This document shows, piece after piece, positions 8,504 to 18,548 of a DNA stretch of 64,000 bases (positions within the stretch are counted from its first letter, which is position 1; each line of letters opens with the position of its first letter). The stretch lies in assembly GCF_018390605.1 (NCBI RefSeq), contig NZ_JAHBGD010000024.1:186001-250000 (forward strand), read 5' to 3'. The notes below the pieces were generated by a model that ran no database searches, was not told the origin of the DNA, and worked only from the letters and a program-made list of their open reading frames with translations. The stretch is from Ancylobacter defluvii. Lineage in GTDB: Bacteria; Pseudomonadota; Alphaproteobacteria; Rhizobiales; Xanthobacteraceae. The translations under genes were made by a program, and so were the position numbers.

Positions 8504-10477
8504 TTAGGTGATCAGGAAGTTGCTGGTGGTCAGGTCGGCGAGCTTGGCGTTCTGCAGCACGATGCCGTCGCCGCCGTCCCAGATCACCACATCCGTGCCG
8601 TTCTGGAACGCCGCGCTCATCGCTGCACCGATCGAGGAAAAGATCGCGCTGTCGAACACTACCCGATCCTGCGCCACGTTCCAGTCGACGAAATAGTCGA
8701 CGCCGCCGCCCTCCTCGATGATCGCGTAATCGTAGCCGCCGCCGCTATAATATGCGTCGGTTCCCTTGCCGCCGGTCATATAATCGTTGCCATCCTCGCC
8801 GAACAGCCGGTCGCTGCCGTCGTGCCCGTAAAGGCTGTCCGAACCGCCGCCGCCATAAAGGTTGTTGTTCAGTTCGTTGCCGGTGACGATGTTGTCCTGG
8901 CCGTTGCCGCCGGCATCGGTCGCCAACCCGAACAGCACGATGTTCTCGAAGTCGTTGTCGAGCCCGCGATTGACCGAGGTCCACAGCGTGTCGGTGCCCT
9001 CATTTGGCGCCTCATAGACCACGTCGGAGAGACTGTCGACGATGTAGGTGTCGTCGCCCCGACCACCGCTCATCTGGTCGAAACCGGTGCCGCCGTCGAG
9101 ATGATCATGGCCGGCAAAGCCGTAGAGTTGGTCATTGCCGGCGCCGCCATAGAGCTTGTTGCTCGAGCCGTTGCCGCTCAGCACATTCGCCTCGGCGTTC
9201 CCCCCGATATCGATGGCGCCGAAGCCGTTCTCGGCCTTGGCGTTCTCGAGATTGGCCGGCAGCACGTAGTCGGCGATCCGCACATAGACGAGATCGGTCC
9301 CCTCCCCCGCCGCCTCGGTAACCACATCGCCGGCATTGTCCACCACATAGCTGTCGTCGCCCGTCAGGCCCGCCATGGTGTCGGCGCCGGCGCCGCCGTT
9401 CAGCACGTTGTTGGCGATGTTGCCGCGCAGGGTGTCGTCGCCCTGACCGGTGATGGCATTCTCGATCAGTGAGGCCGGATTATCGTTGTAGAGAAGCGCA
9501 TTATAGACATTTCCGTGCACATAACGGAGTTCGCCCGCCAAAGGCCGGCTTTCGCTGATGAGCCCGCGCTGGGCCTGGGAGAACAGGCTCCACGCACCCG
9601 GCGAGAGATCGATAGACATTGCGCCGGAATAGTTCGACAGGTCGTAAGTATCGGTGCCGCCGCCGTCCCACACGGTCATGAAGATCTTGTTGGTCTGCGG
9701 AGCAGTGAACGAATTGTCACCGTTGACGATGATCTGTCCGGTTAACGGGCTCCACTGATAGACGGTGTCGCCAGCATTGGTGGAATAGTCGGCACCGTAC
9801 AGCCGTTGCAGCGCCTGGATGTCGAGCGGCATGAAAGTCTGCGGCAGCCCCAATGAACTTATCGCGTAATAAGAGCTTCTTCCTGTAAAGATCGGACCGC
9901 CGACATAGGGGCGCTGACTCATTACCGAAAATTCGAACGAATCGTGGGTTGCCGGCACTGCGACGTCGGCCACCCCGCCCGTTTCGGAGGCCGACTTCAA
10001 CCCCAGGGCCGCGCCGATGGCCTTCATATAGATAAAATTGTTGAATTCGGTCCCGGAAAAGAATTGAGGCCGCCCGGAAACACCAGTGGTGCGGATGCCG
10101 ACGAAGGTCGCCTCGCCGGACTCGCCAGGTGCGTTGGTGTTGTAGAGATCAGTGGTGTTCACATCCCTGAATTTGAGAACGCCCGGCGGGTAGTGCCGCA
10201 TACCCAGCCCGTCGAGCGTCGGCTCCTTGTAGGAAATCTTGGCATTCACCAGCGAATCGACGCTGCCATAAGTGGTCATGGTCACCGGCGGACCATCGAC
10301 GGGCGTTTCGCTGTACTCTCCAGCCAGCAGCCCCCCCAGCACAAAACGATCCGCTTGCTCGAAGCGATTGACGCCGTCGAGAAAGCTGAAGGTGATCTGT
10401 CCGGTCCAGCGCGTTCCCGCAATGAGGCCGTCAATGTCATCATTTCCAGTTGGATCGACTGTCACTGCGCCGGCCAT
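8504..10477 (-). CDS. Serralysin-like RTX protein with a destroyed zinc-protease motif
   Basis: A 657-residue protein laid out like a peptidase M10 serralysin: an N-terminal metalloprotease-like half, the block MPLDIQALQRLYGADYSTNA that precedes the RTX part in serralysins, then calcium-binding nonapeptides (NGGAGADTMAG, YGGAGNDQLYG, TGGKGTD) and a C-terminal end suited to type I secretion without a signal peptide. The family's HExxHxxGxxH site should read HEIGHALGLxH; here residues 152-162 read KAIGAALGLKS, so all three His ligands and the catalytic Glu are replaced. The Met-turn region survives as VMSQRPY. I infer a secreted, calcium-binding pseudoprotease. The frame is intact. No T1SS genes lie nearby. 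Confidence 0.85.
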   Translation of the reverse strand: MAGAVTVDPTGNDDIDGLIAGTRWTGQITFSFLDGVNRFEQADRFVLGGLLAGEYSETPVDGPPVTMTTYGSVDSLVNAKISYKEPTLDGLGMRHYPPGVLKFRDVNTTDLYNTNAPGESGEATFVGIRTTGVSGRPQFFSGTEFNNFIYMKAIGAALGLKSASETGGVADVAVPATHDSFEFSVMSQRPYVGGPIFTGRSSYYAISSLGLPQTFMPLDIQALQRLYGADYSTNAGDTVYQWSPLTGQIIVNGDNSFTAPQTNKIFMTVWDGGGTDTYDLSNYSGAMSIDLSPGAWSLFSQAQRGLISESRPLAGELRYVHGNVYNALLYNDNPASLIENAITGQGDDTLRGNIANNVLNGGAGADTMAGLTGDDSYVVDNAGDVVTEAAGEGTDLVYVRIADYVLPANLENAKAENGFGAIDIGGNAEANVLSGNGSSNKLYGGAGNDQLYGFAGHDHLDGGTGFDQMSGGRGDDTYIVDSLSDVVYEAPNEGTDTLWTSVNRGLDNDFENIVLFGLATDAGGNGQDNIVTGNELNNNLYGGGGSDSLYGHDGSDRLFGEDGNDYMTGGKGTDAYYSGGGYDYAIIEEGGGVDYFVDWNVAQDRVVFDSAIFSSIGAAMSAAFQNGTDVVIWDGGDGIVLQNAKLADLTTSNFLIT

Positions 10478-10663
10478 TTCGAGCCTCGTGGTCTATGGAG
10501 CGGCATGATTCGCCAGTCCGCAGGTTGTTGTCGAGAAGTATAGGGCCGTCCGGATCGCGAGCCCATCACAAAGCCTGTCGCAAACGCGTCATCGTGCCGA
10601 CGCCGTAATGCCGGGACAATGAGTGGGTTCATTCCTACGTTTTCCGAATATCGAAACGACGCA

Positions 10664-11291
10664 TTACTTTAGGACGTGCACCTTTATTCCCGTCCAAATC
10701 ACCACGAGCACTCCACCCGTCAGCATCGCGAGGACCGTGTAGTCGATCTTGCCGGTAGCGCCGTCTACGGCATCACGGATTGACCGCGCGATCGACGACA
10801 GCACCGCTGGTGCCAGCGCGAAGCTGTAGTTGTGACGGCCACCGCAATCGCCGCGGTTCCAGCGACGTATGGCCTCGATCGTCGCCTAGGTCGGCACATC
10901 GTCAAGGGCATCGAGATACTGGTCGCCCTTGGTCTCGATCTGCCTGCCGGTGATCCCGCCCGGCGCTTAGGCCAGCAGAAGCTTGCTCACCACCAGCGTC
11001 GCCTTGGTTTCGTCTTCACTGGTTGCAGGCGTATGCCGCAGCGCCCGACGCAGTTCCAGGCGCCGGCGATCGACCATGGCGCGCTCATCCGTCGTGAAGG
11101 AAAGGCTCTCCGGGATCGTTGGCGCCCACCGGTTGCCATCGCCCAAGCCATCGCTTGGCCACCATAGCCATGCCGGAGATCACCGCGTCGCCACCGCGGG
11201 GTTCCCGGCGAGAGGCCGGCTGATAGAAGCGCGAGCCCGGATGCTGTGCCAGATCGCCAGCGACCGCCTCGGCGAAAGCATCGTGTGGCAA
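10664..11291 (-). pseudogene. Decayed phage-like gene with in-frame stops and a C-terminal membrane tail
   Basis: Reading leftward, one frame gives FTTDERAMVDRRRLELRRAL, then KATLVVSKLLLA, a stop (10967-10969), QYLDALDDVPT, a stop (10886-10888), ATIEAIRRWNRGDCG, NYSFALAPAVLSSIARSIR and finally TGGVLVVIWTGIKVHVLK with the natural stop at 10664-10666. The three stops are in phase, so this is one gene with two nonsense codons. Its upstream part probably continues in a shifted frame to about 11291. The pattern of a short helical region followed by an IRRWxRG segment is typical of small phage-derived replication-associated proteins, but I cannot name it with certainty. The tail is duplicated near 8356-8420. 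Confidence 0.5.
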
Positions 11292-11487
11292 GCGGCGATG
11301 CCGGGGCTCGGAGGTCCGGTGTGGTGTCCCGGCGGGACATTCCAGTGCTCAATCTCAGCCGTCTACGGATATCCAGGCACGGCATTTCCATCTGAGGCGG
11401 CCGGATCCGAGACACGTGTAACGGCGACAGGCCGATCGCCCCGAGCGGAAGCCGCCAGGCCACCATTGATATGCTGCCAAGCCAAGC

Positions 11488-11517
11488 ACCGGGCGGGGAA
11501 CTGTCCCCGCCCGGTGT
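11488..11517 (-). terminator. Hairpin terminator downstream of ilvD
   Basis: A perfect 13-bp inverted repeat (CACCGGGCGGGGA / TCCCCGCCCGGTG) with a four-base loop sits four bases past the ilvD stop codon. It is a very GC-rich stem without a clear U-tract. Its place right at the 3' end of ilvD supports a role in transcription termination or mRNA 3'-end protection. Confidence 0.7.
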
Positions 11518-11520
11518 GGG

Positions 11521-13353
11521 TCACGGCAGCTGCCGCACCGCGCCCTTGGCGGCGCTGGTGGCGAGCGCGGCATAGGCCTTGAGCGCCGTCGTCACGTTAC
11601 GCTTGCGCGGTTCGACCGGCTTCCAGCCCTTCGCCTCCTGCTCCTCGCGGCGGGCGGCGAGCTCGGCGTCGTCGACCGCCAGATGGATGCGACGGTTGGG
11701 GATGTCGATCTCGATGGTGTCGCCCTCGCGCACCAGACCGATGGTGCCGCCCTCAGCCGCTTCCGGCGAGACATGGCCGATGGACAGACCCGAGGAGCCA
11801 CCGGAAAAACGCCCATCGGTGACGAGCGCGCAGAGCTTCCCGAGCCCCTTCGATTTCAGGTAGCTGGTCGGGTAGAGCATCTCCTGCATGCCCGGCCCAC
11901 CGCGTGGCCCTTCATAGCGGATGAGCACGATCTGCCCCGGCTTGACCCGGTTGCCGAGAATGGCGGAGACCGCGTCGTCCTGGCTCTCGAACACCCTGGC
12001 GGTGCCGGTGAACTTCAGGATCGACTCGTCGACGCCCGCCGTCTTCACGATGCAGCCGTCTTCGGCGAGGTTGCCGTAGAGCACGGCCAGGCCGCCATCC
12101 TTGGAGAAGGCGTGCTCGGCATTGCGGATCACGCCGGTGTCGCGGTCGGTGTCGACGTCGTCGTAGCGGGCGGACTGGCTGAAGGCGACTTGCGTCGGGA
12201 TGCCGCCCGGTCCGGCGCGATAGAACTCGTGCACCGCCCCGCTGGACGTCCGCTTGACGTCCCAACGGTCGAGCGCAGCCTTGAGGCTCGGTGCGTGGAC
12301 CGAGCCGACCGAGGTATCGAGCAGCCCCGCGCGGTCGAGCTCGCCGAGAATGCCCATGATGCCGCCGGCATGGTGCACGTCTTCCATGTGCACGTCGCCG
12401 ACAGCCGGCGCGACCTTGCAAAGCACCGGCACGCGGCGCGACAGCCGGTCGATGTCGGCCATGGTGAAGGGCACCTCGCCCTCATGGGCGGCGGCGAGCA
12501 GATGCAGCACCGTGTTGGTGGAGCCGCCCATGGCGATGTCGAGCGTCATGGCGTTTTCGAAGGCGGCGAAGGTCGCGACGGCGCGCGGAAGCACGCCGGC
12601 ATCCTCGTCCTCGTAATAGCGGCGGGCAAGATCGACGATGAGATGGCCGGCCTCGACAAAGAGCCGCTTGCGGTCGGCATGGGTCGCCAGCGTCGAGCCG
12701 TTACCGGGCAGGGAAAGGCCGAGCGCCTCGGTGAGGCAGTTCATCGAATTGGCGGTGAACATGCCCGAACAGGAGCCGCAGGTCGGACAGGCGGATCGCT
12801 CGATCGCCTTCACGTCTTCTTCCGAGATGCGATCGTCGGCGGCGGCAACCATCGCGTCGACAAGATCGAGCGCCTTGGTCTTGCCGCCCAGCACCACCTT
12901 GCCAGCCTCCATCGGGCCGCCGGAGACGAAGACCGTCGGGATGTTGAGGCGCAGCGAGGCCATCAGCATGCCGGGAGTGATCTTGTCGCAATTGGAGATG
13001 CAGACCATGGCATCGGCGCAATGCGCGTTGACCATATACTCCACGCTGTCGGCAATGAGCTCGCGCGACGGCAGCGAATAGAGCATGCCGTCATGGCCCA
13101 TGGCGATGCCGTCATCGACCGCGATGGTATTGAATTCCTTGGCGACGCCACCGGCCGCCTCGATCTCGCGCGCCACGAGCTGGCCGAGATCCTTCAGATG
13201 GACATGGCCCGGCACGAACTGGGTAAACGAATTGACCACCGCGATGATCGGCTTACCGAAATCATCGTCCTTCATGCCGGTGGCGCGCCAGAGGCCGCGC
13301 GCACCGGCCATGTTGCGGCCATGGGTGGTGGTGCGAGAGCGATAGGCCGGCAT
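11521..13353 (-). CDS. ilvD: Dihydroxy-acid dehydratase
   Basis: A 610-residue enzyme that dehydrates 2,3-dihydroxy-isovalerate and 2,3-dihydroxy-3-methylvalerate, the third step of valine and isoleucine synthesis, in the cytoplasm. The IlvD/Edd signatures are clear: the iron-sulfur cysteines C118 and C122 in [12 protein letters not shown], the block [20 protein letters not shown], and the C-terminal [20 protein letters not shown]. Length fits full-size bacterial IlvD. The ATG at 13353 is preceded by GGAGG (CTGGAGGAGTTCC). It stands alone, with a perfect hairpin behind it and porin debris upstream. Assignment secure. Confidence 0.97.
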   Translation of the reverse strand: MPAYRSRTTTHGRNMAGARGLWRATGMKDDDFGKPIIAVVNSFTQFVPGHVHLKDLGQLVAREIEAAGGVAKEFNTIAVDDGIAMGHDGMLYSLPSRELIADSVEYMVNAHCADAMVCISNCDKITPGMLMASLRLNIPTVFVSGGPMEAGKVVLGGKTKALDLVDAMVAAADDRISEEDVKAIERSACPTCGSCSGMFTANSMNCLTEALGLSLPGNGSTLATHADRKRLFVEAGHLIVDLARRYYEDEDAGVLPRAVATFAAFENAMTLDIAMGGSTNTVLHLLAAAHEGEVPFTMADIDRLSRRVPVLCKVAPAVGDVHMEDVHHAGGIMGILGELDRAGLLDTSVGSVHAPSLKAALDRWDVKRTSSGAVHEFYRAGPGGIPTQVAFSQSARYDDVDTDRDTGVIRNAEHAFSKDGGLAVLYGNLAEDGCIVKTAGVDESILKFTGTARVFESQDDAVSAILGNRVKPGQIVLIRYEGPRGGPGMQEMLYPTSYLKSKGLGKLCALVTDGRFSGGSSGLSIGHVSPEAAEGGTIGLVREGDTIEIDIPNRRIHLAVDDAELAARREEQEAKGWKPVEPRKRNVTTALKAYAALATSAAKGAVRQLP

Positions 13354-13464
13354 GGAACTCCTCCAGACTGTTTGCCGCGCTTATGCGCTTTAGCCGGATA
13401 TGGCGCAACTTGGCAAACAGGTCAGGCGATCGACCGATAACATCCCCGAGACAACGTCAATGCC

Positions 13465-13915
13465 TCAGAGAGCTACCGCCATGCGCAGGCCGACCACGGT
13501 GGCGTTCTCGATGGGGCCGGTCGGGGTCGGGCAGAAGGCCGGTGTAGGTCAGGACCAGATCGACATATCAGTTGATCTCGTTGCGGTCCGCCTGCGGCAG
13601 GATGATCTGAGCGCCCGACACGGCGTTAGGGTGGGCAAGACCGCCATTTGGCAGATCGGCGGCGAAGCTGCCGGGGAAGCCGAACGTCGAGTTCACGAAC
13701 AGCGCCGCCGTGTTGCGGATCACGAATTTCTGGTCGGCCAGGATCCGCCCCACCTTCACGGCCAACATGTCGTCGAACAGACTCTGCTGAAACCAGAACT
13801 CGCCAAGCTTGCCTCGCGATGGAGATGGAGCTGACGGTGAGTAGGTTGGACACTCCCATTCGATCTCGACCCATCGGGCGACATCCCGTTGCCGTTCGCG
13901 ATCCATGCGCTGCTA
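13465..13915 (-). pseudogene. oprB: Remnant of an OprB-type carbohydrate porin
   Basis: The pieces of an OprB porin are present but scrambled. Upstream, one frame reads GVSNLLTVSSI. After a shift comes the characteristic block LGEFWFQQSLFDDMLAVKVG followed by RILADQKF and AALFVNSTFGFPGSFAADLP. Then the bulk of the barrel is missing, and the sequence resumes with VDLVLTYTGL and, in another frame, the typical last strand IENATVVGLRMAVAL with TGA at 13465-13467. Intact OprB proteins are about 400-450 residues; only about 150 codons survive. This is an internally deleted, frameshifted pseudogene lying behind the ilvD promoter region. Confidence 0.7.
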
Positions 13916-14361
13916 TCGGGTGGAGATCCGCCGACGCATCACTCCACCGCGGCTTGAAAGACGCCGGGACGGAGCCTCGTCCCCGGGCCCGGCCTCGTGG
14001 TGGCCGGAGCGACGCTTGCCGTGCTGTCGGTCGAGCGCATGGCCAAGGGCGACCCGGAACGTCGATAATGCCGGGCAAGATCAGGCGCCGACCCCATCGA
14101 TACGGCAACTTTGCTTGAGCGTGACCGCCAGGCGAAGAAGCACGCCCTGATAAGCTCCGGGCGATGCTGTTGACGGCGACGCCGGAGCCGTCCGGCCGCA
14201 TCTGGCCGTTGCCAGCACGTGCCTCGGCATCCTCCGCGAGCGGGTATTATTACTTTTATGTGACAGTTACAGTCGCTATCGATGCCTTTTACGCCTGCTG
14301 GGAGCCGGTCTCTTCGCGGCACGGATACCGGCCAGAAGCCGGGAACGAAGAGGAACGCCGA
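13916..14361. other. Gap without a recognisable intact gene
   Basis: This 446-base stretch between the porin remnant and the CYTH-CHAD gene holds only short open frames. On the plus strand, patches such as GPGLVVAGATLAVLSVERM and ATLLERDRQAKKHALI look like real protein but are interrupted by stops, suggesting more decayed sequence. An AT-rich segment around 14246-14275 could hold the promoter of the CYTH-CHAD gene. No RNA gene seen. Confidence 0.35.
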
Positions 14362-15948
14362 ATGCCGGAAGGCAGCGCCACCACGCAGCAAAGCGTGACC
14401 GCCAGCGCGCAAGCGCCGGATGATCGCGAGATCGAACTGAAGCTGCTGACAGATTCAAGCACGCTTGCCCGGCTCGTCGACGCCCCCGTCATTTCGCGGA
14501 GCACCACCTCCAAGGGCGTGGTAAGACGGTTGGAGGCGACCTATTACGACACGTCCGCTGCCGAGATCGCCGGCCTGGGAGCTTCGCTTCGCGTCCGGCG
14601 GAGCGGCAAGCAACACATCCAGACATTGAAGCTGGCGACGCCGGCGAACCCGCTGCAGCGGCAGGAGCTGGAAGCGCCAGTGCCGGACATGGCGCCTCAG
14701 ATCGACGTTCTGCCGACGGCCGATCTCGGGCCACCGTTCGAGACGCTGCAGAGTGCCGATCTCATCGCGATATTCACCACCAAGATCCGCCGCCACACGC
14801 GGACGGTGACATTTGGCGGCGCCGTGATCGAGGTCGCCTTCGATGAAGGCATGCTCATCGCCGGAGAGCGGACCGACGCGGTCTGCGAAATCGAACTGGA
14901 ACTGAAATCCGGCGAGGTCGGCGCCCTCTATGACCTCGCCTTGTCGCTGCTGGAGCAAGGCCCCCTCCGCATCGGCACCCAGAGCAAGGGGGAGCGCGGG
15001 TATGCGCTGGCCTTCGGCACGCCGCCCGCAGCCCAGAAGGGCTTCTCTTCCGGCATCGAGCCGACCGATACCACCGACGAGGTCATCGCCAAGACATTGA
15101 TGGCCTGCCAGCGGCACGTGATGGCCAATCTCATGGCCGCGCAGCACGGACAGGATCCGGAAGGCGTTCATCAATTGCGGGTCGCCCTGCGGCGGCTGCG
15201 GACGGCGATCTCGCTCTTTGGACGGGAAATCCCGGCCTCCTCGCTGCAGGCGCTGGTTTTCGATGCCAGAAGACTGGCGAGCGGGCTGGGACCCGCCCGC
15301 AACTGGGACGTCTTCCTGACCACGACCGTCGCCGAAATCGAGAGCAGGCAGCTCCCGGGAATCGATTTCACCGACATAAAATCCGCGAGCGGGCCGTTCC
15401 GTGAGCGCGGCTACGAGGCCGCGCGCGCCGATCTCATCGATCTCGAATGCACCCGCTTCCTTTTGTCCCTCGGCCGGGTGATCGAGCGCCGGAGCTGGCG
15501 CAACGATATCGGCATCGAGGCTCTGGCGGTGCTGACCCAGCCCGCGCGGGAGTTTGCCGACCGCGCGCTGACGCGGCTCAACCGCAAGGCGCTGAAACAG
15601 GGCCATCACTTCCGCCGGCTCGAGGCAGTCGCCCGCCACGAGTTGCGCCTGACATTGAAGAAGCTCCGCTATGCTGCGGAGTTCTTCCTGCCGCTCTACC
15701 AAGATGACGACGCCGTACGAAAATACCTGAAGAAGCTATCCAGACTGCAAAACATTCTCGGGGCCGATAACGATGCCACGACGACGCAATCGCTGCTGCG
15801 CGAGGTCGAGGCAAGCACGTCGAGCCCTCAGGTGCACAGAGCCATCGGGGCGATCACCGGATGGCAGGGACGCGACAACATCGAGACAGCCAGGGCACTC
15901 AGGCAAACCTGGCAGCAATTCGTCGACGCCGAGCCGTTCTGGCACTGA
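14362..15948 (+). CDS. CYTH-CHAD domain protein (putative inorganic triphosphatase)
   Basis: A 528-residue two-domain protein. Residues about 20-220 form a CYTH triphosphate-tunnel domain, with the ExExK motif in EIELKLL, RLEATYYDT, SLRVRRSG, EVAFDEG and EIELELKSG all in order. From about residue 250 a CHAD domain follows, with the conserved histidine and basic helix HQLRVALRRLRTAI and a second HELRLTLKKLRYAAEFF, typical of polyphosphate-binding CHAD folds. CYTH-CHAD proteins bind or hydrolyse inorganic triphosphate or polyphosphate. I take the ATG at 14362 because AGAGGA precedes it; an in-frame ATG at 14164 would add 66 residues unlike the family. Confidence 0.9.
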   Translation: MPEGSATTQQSVTASAQAPDDREIELKLLTDSSTLARLVDAPVISRSTTSKGVVRRLEATYYDTSAAEIAGLGASLRVRRSGKQHIQTLKLATPANPLQRQELEAPVPDMAPQIDVLPTADLGPPFETLQSADLIAIFTTKIRRHTRTVTFGGAVIEVAFDEGMLIAGERTDAVCEIELELKSGEVGALYDLALSLLEQGPLRIGTQSKGERGYALAFGTPPAAQKGFSSGIEPTDTTDEVIAKTLMACQRHVMANLMAAQHGQDPEGVHQLRVALRRLRTAISLFGREIPASSLQALVFDARRLASGLGPARNWDVFLTTTVAEIESRQLPGIDFTDIKSASGPFRERGYEAARADLIDLECTRFLLSLGRVIERRSWRNDIGIEALAVLTQPAREFADRALTRLNRKALKQGHHFRRLEAVARHELRLTLKKLRYAAEFFLPLYQDDDAVRKYLKKLSRLQNILGADNDATTTQSLLREVEASTSSPQVHRAIGAITGWQGRDNIETARALRQTWQQFVDAEPFWH

Positions 15949-16168
15949 CCGCGTACGGTACGACCGGCGCGGGCCCCGGTGATTGTTGACGGGTGACGGG
16001 TGACGAGACGATAGCCCTCGGCCCTGCTTCTGAGCGATGCTGGGCCTCGCTCTGGCCACCGGCCGTCCCTCCCTCGGATGCGATGAAGCGGCGCCAGCAA
16101 TTCGTCACGATCTTGTCATGGGGTGAGTGGACACCTCGGGACGACGTGGACCAAGTGCGGGTGCCCGA

Positions 16169-18526
16169 ATGGATTATTTCAAGCGTTTCAACTTCCTGTT
16201 CGCAACGCCCGCCTTTGACCCGGAGGATCTGGAGGGCGCCCGCTACCACCAGATCGTCGCGGAGATCGAGCGCTCCGGCTTCGAGGTGGTGCGCGCGCGC
16301 AATCTGGAAGACGCCGAGATCGCCGTGCAGACCGATGCCGCCATCGGCTGCATGATGGTGGACTGGGGCAAGAAAGGCCTGGAGGGCAAGACCGCCTCCC
16401 TCATCAACCTGATGCGCCGGCGGGGGCTGGACTTTCCCATCATCCTGCTCATCCGCCGCAAGCGCTTCGAAGATGTGCCGGTCGAGGTGCTGGATTTCAT
16501 CGACGGCTACGTCTTCCTCTCCGAGGAAACGCCTGCCTTCATCGCCAAGAACCTCATCAGCCGGCTGAAGCAATATGCCGAGACGCTGAAGACGCCGTTT
16601 TTCGGTGCGCTGGTCGATTATGCCGAGGAGGGCAACCAGCTCTGGACCTGCCCCGGGCACAATGGCGGCGTGTTCTATTCCCGCAGCCCCATCGGCCGGG
16701 TGTTCATGGAGCATCTGGGCGAGGCGGTTTTCCGCGACGACCTCGACAATTCGGTGCTGGATCTGGGCGACCTGCTGACCCATGAGGGTCCGGCACTGGC
16801 GGCGCAGAAGGAGGCGGCGAAGATCTTCGGCGCCGAGAAGACCTATTTCGTCCTCAACGGTACCTCCACCTCCAACAAGGTGGCCCTCGCCGCCCTCGTC
16901 ACCGATGGCGACCTGGTGCTGTTCGACCGCAACAATCACAAGGCCGCCCATCACGGCGCGCTGATGATCTCCGGCGGCATCCCGGTCTATGTCCCGACCG
17001 TCCGCAACGCCTGGGGATTGATCGGCCCGATGGCGTTCGAGGCGCTGGACGAAGCGCATCTGCGCGAGCAGATCCGCACCCATCCGCTGGTGAAGGACCC
17101 CGAGCTGTGGCAGAAGCCGCGCCCGTTCCGCGTCGCGGTGGTGGAACAGTGCACCTATGACGGCACGATCCACAGTGCCGAGATGATCCTCAAGCGGATC
17201 GGCCATTTGTGCGACTACATCCTGTTCGACGAAGCCTGGGCCGGCTTCATGAAGTTTCACCCGCTCTATGCCGGGCGCTTCGCCATGGGGCTCGCCGAGC
17301 TCGGCCCCGAGGCGCCGGGCATCATCGCCACCCAGTCCACCCACAAGCAGCTCGCGAGTTTTTCTCAGGCCTCGCAGATCCACATGAAGGACCGCCACAT
17401 CAGCGGCCAGAAGCGGCGGGTGGAGCACCGGCGCTTCAATGAGAGCTTCATGCAGCACGCCTCCACCTCGCCCTTCTATCCCCTGTTCGCCTCGCTCGAC
17501 GTCGGCGCGCAGATGATGAAAGGCCGCTCGGGCGTGGTGCTGTGGGACGACACGATCCGCCTCGGCATCGAGCTGCGGAAGAAGATCCGCGCCGTGCGCC
17601 GGGAATTCGAGGAGAAGGAGCAGCGCGCCGAGCGGCGCTGGTTCTTCGAGCCGTTCGTGCCCGACCGGGTGGCGATCCCCGACGTGTCGCGCCCGGATGC
17701 CGTGCATGACGTGGCGTGGGAGAGCATCTCCACCGACCAACTCGCCACCAACCCGGCCTTCTGGCATCTCTCCCCCGGCGCGGCATGGCATGGCTTTGCC
17801 GGCATGGAGCCGGGCTTCGCCATGACCGACCCCAACAAGCTCACCTTGCTGACTCCCGGCTTCGACCCCGTCACCGGCGCCTATGCCGAGCACGGCATCC
17901 CGGCGCCGGTGGTTGCGCAATATCTGCGCGAGAACCGCATCGTCGCCGAGAAGAACGACCTCAACTCCCTGCTGTTCCTGCTCACCCCCGGGGTCGAGGC
18001 CAGCAAGGCCGGCACGCTGATCTCCGGATTGGTCGCCTTCAAGAAGCTGCACGACGACAATGCGCTGCTCGAGGAGGCGATCCCGGAATTCTTCCGTCGC
18101 CGGCCGGTGCGCTATGCCGGTGTGCGGCTGCGCGACCTGTGCGGAGAGATGCACCGCTTCTTCCGCGCCGCCAATGTCAGCGCGCTCCAGGCGATGCAGT
18201 TCTCGGCCGCGCACCTGCCGCAGATCGCCCTGTCGCCGCACGAGGCGGCGCGGCGGCTGGTTCGCAACGATGTGGATTACCTGCCCATCGATGCCATCGC
18301 CGGCCGCATTGCGACCACACCGTTCGTGGTTTATCCGCCGGGCATCGCCACCATCGTGCCGGGCGAGCGATTGACCGAGCGCGCGCAGCCGATGATCGAC
18401 TACCTCAAGATGTTCGAGGCCTGCTTCAATACGTTTCCCGGCTTCGACGTCGAGATCCAGGGCGTCTACCGCGAGACCGACGCCGCCGGACGTGTCCGGC
18501 TGCACACCTATGTGGTCGCCGAATAG
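16169..18526 (+). CDS. Orn/Lys/Arg decarboxylase, PLP-dependent
   Basis: A 785-residue group-III PLP decarboxylase that turns a basic amino acid into its amine. It has an N-terminal receiver-like wing domain (about residues 1-130), then PGHNGGVFYSRSPIGRVF, the FDEAWAGFMKFHPLY block with the PLP-contacting Asp, and STHKQLASFSQ, where Lys393 should form the Schiff base. The start MDYFKRFNFLF at 16169 matches family N-termini; an in-frame ATG at 16127 would add 14 residues. A GNAT acetyltransferase follows 22 bases later, so the amine product may be acetylated. Which amino acid is used (Arg, Lys or Orn) cannot be told from sequence by eye. Confidence 0.9.
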   Translation: MDYFKRFNFLFATPAFDPEDLEGARYHQIVAEIERSGFEVVRARNLEDAEIAVQTDAAIGCMMVDWGKKGLEGKTASLINLMRRRGLDFPIILLIRRKRFEDVPVEVLDFIDGYVFLSEETPAFIAKNLISRLKQYAETLKTPFFGALVDYAEEGNQLWTCPGHNGGVFYSRSPIGRVFMEHLGEAVFRDDLDNSVLDLGDLLTHEGPALAAQKEAAKIFGAEKTYFVLNGTSTSNKVALAALVTDGDLVLFDRNNHKAAHHGALMISGGIPVYVPTVRNAWGLIGPMAFEALDEAHLREQIRTHPLVKDPELWQKPRPFRVAVVEQCTYDGTIHSAEMILKRIGHLCDYILFDEAWAGFMKFHPLYAGRFAMGLAELGPEAPGIIATQSTHKQLASFSQASQIHMKDRHISGQKRRVEHRRFNESFMQHASTSPFYPLFASLDVGAQMMKGRSGVVLWDDTIRLGIELRKKIRAVRREFEEKEQRAERRWFFEPFVPDRVAIPDVSRPDAVHDVAWESISTDQLATNPAFWHLSPGAAWHGFAGMEPGFAMTDPNKLTLLTPGFDPVTGAYAEHGIPAPVVAQYLRENRIVAEKNDLNSLLFLLTPGVEASKAGTLISGLVAFKKLHDDNALLEEAIPEFFRRRPVRYAGVRLRDLCGEMHRFFRAANVSALQAMQFSAAHLPQIALSPHEAARRLVRNDVDYLPIDAIAGRIATTPFVVYPPGIATIVPGERLTERAQPMIDYLKMFEACFNTFPGFDVEIQGVYRETDAAGRVRLHTYVVAE

Positions 18527-18548
18527 GCCGGGGAGTATCAGTTCGCCG

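Noticed and set aside
5954-11300. Possible intact prophage or integrative element
   Set aside because: No integrase, transposase, capsid genes, tRNA target or flanking direct repeats were seen; only decayed small genes remain.
11683-13440. Long plus-strand open frame of 585 codons opposite ilvD
   Set aside because: It is the antisense shadow of ilvD; its composition is rich in His, Arg and Gly with no family pattern, as expected for the complement of a GC-rich gene.
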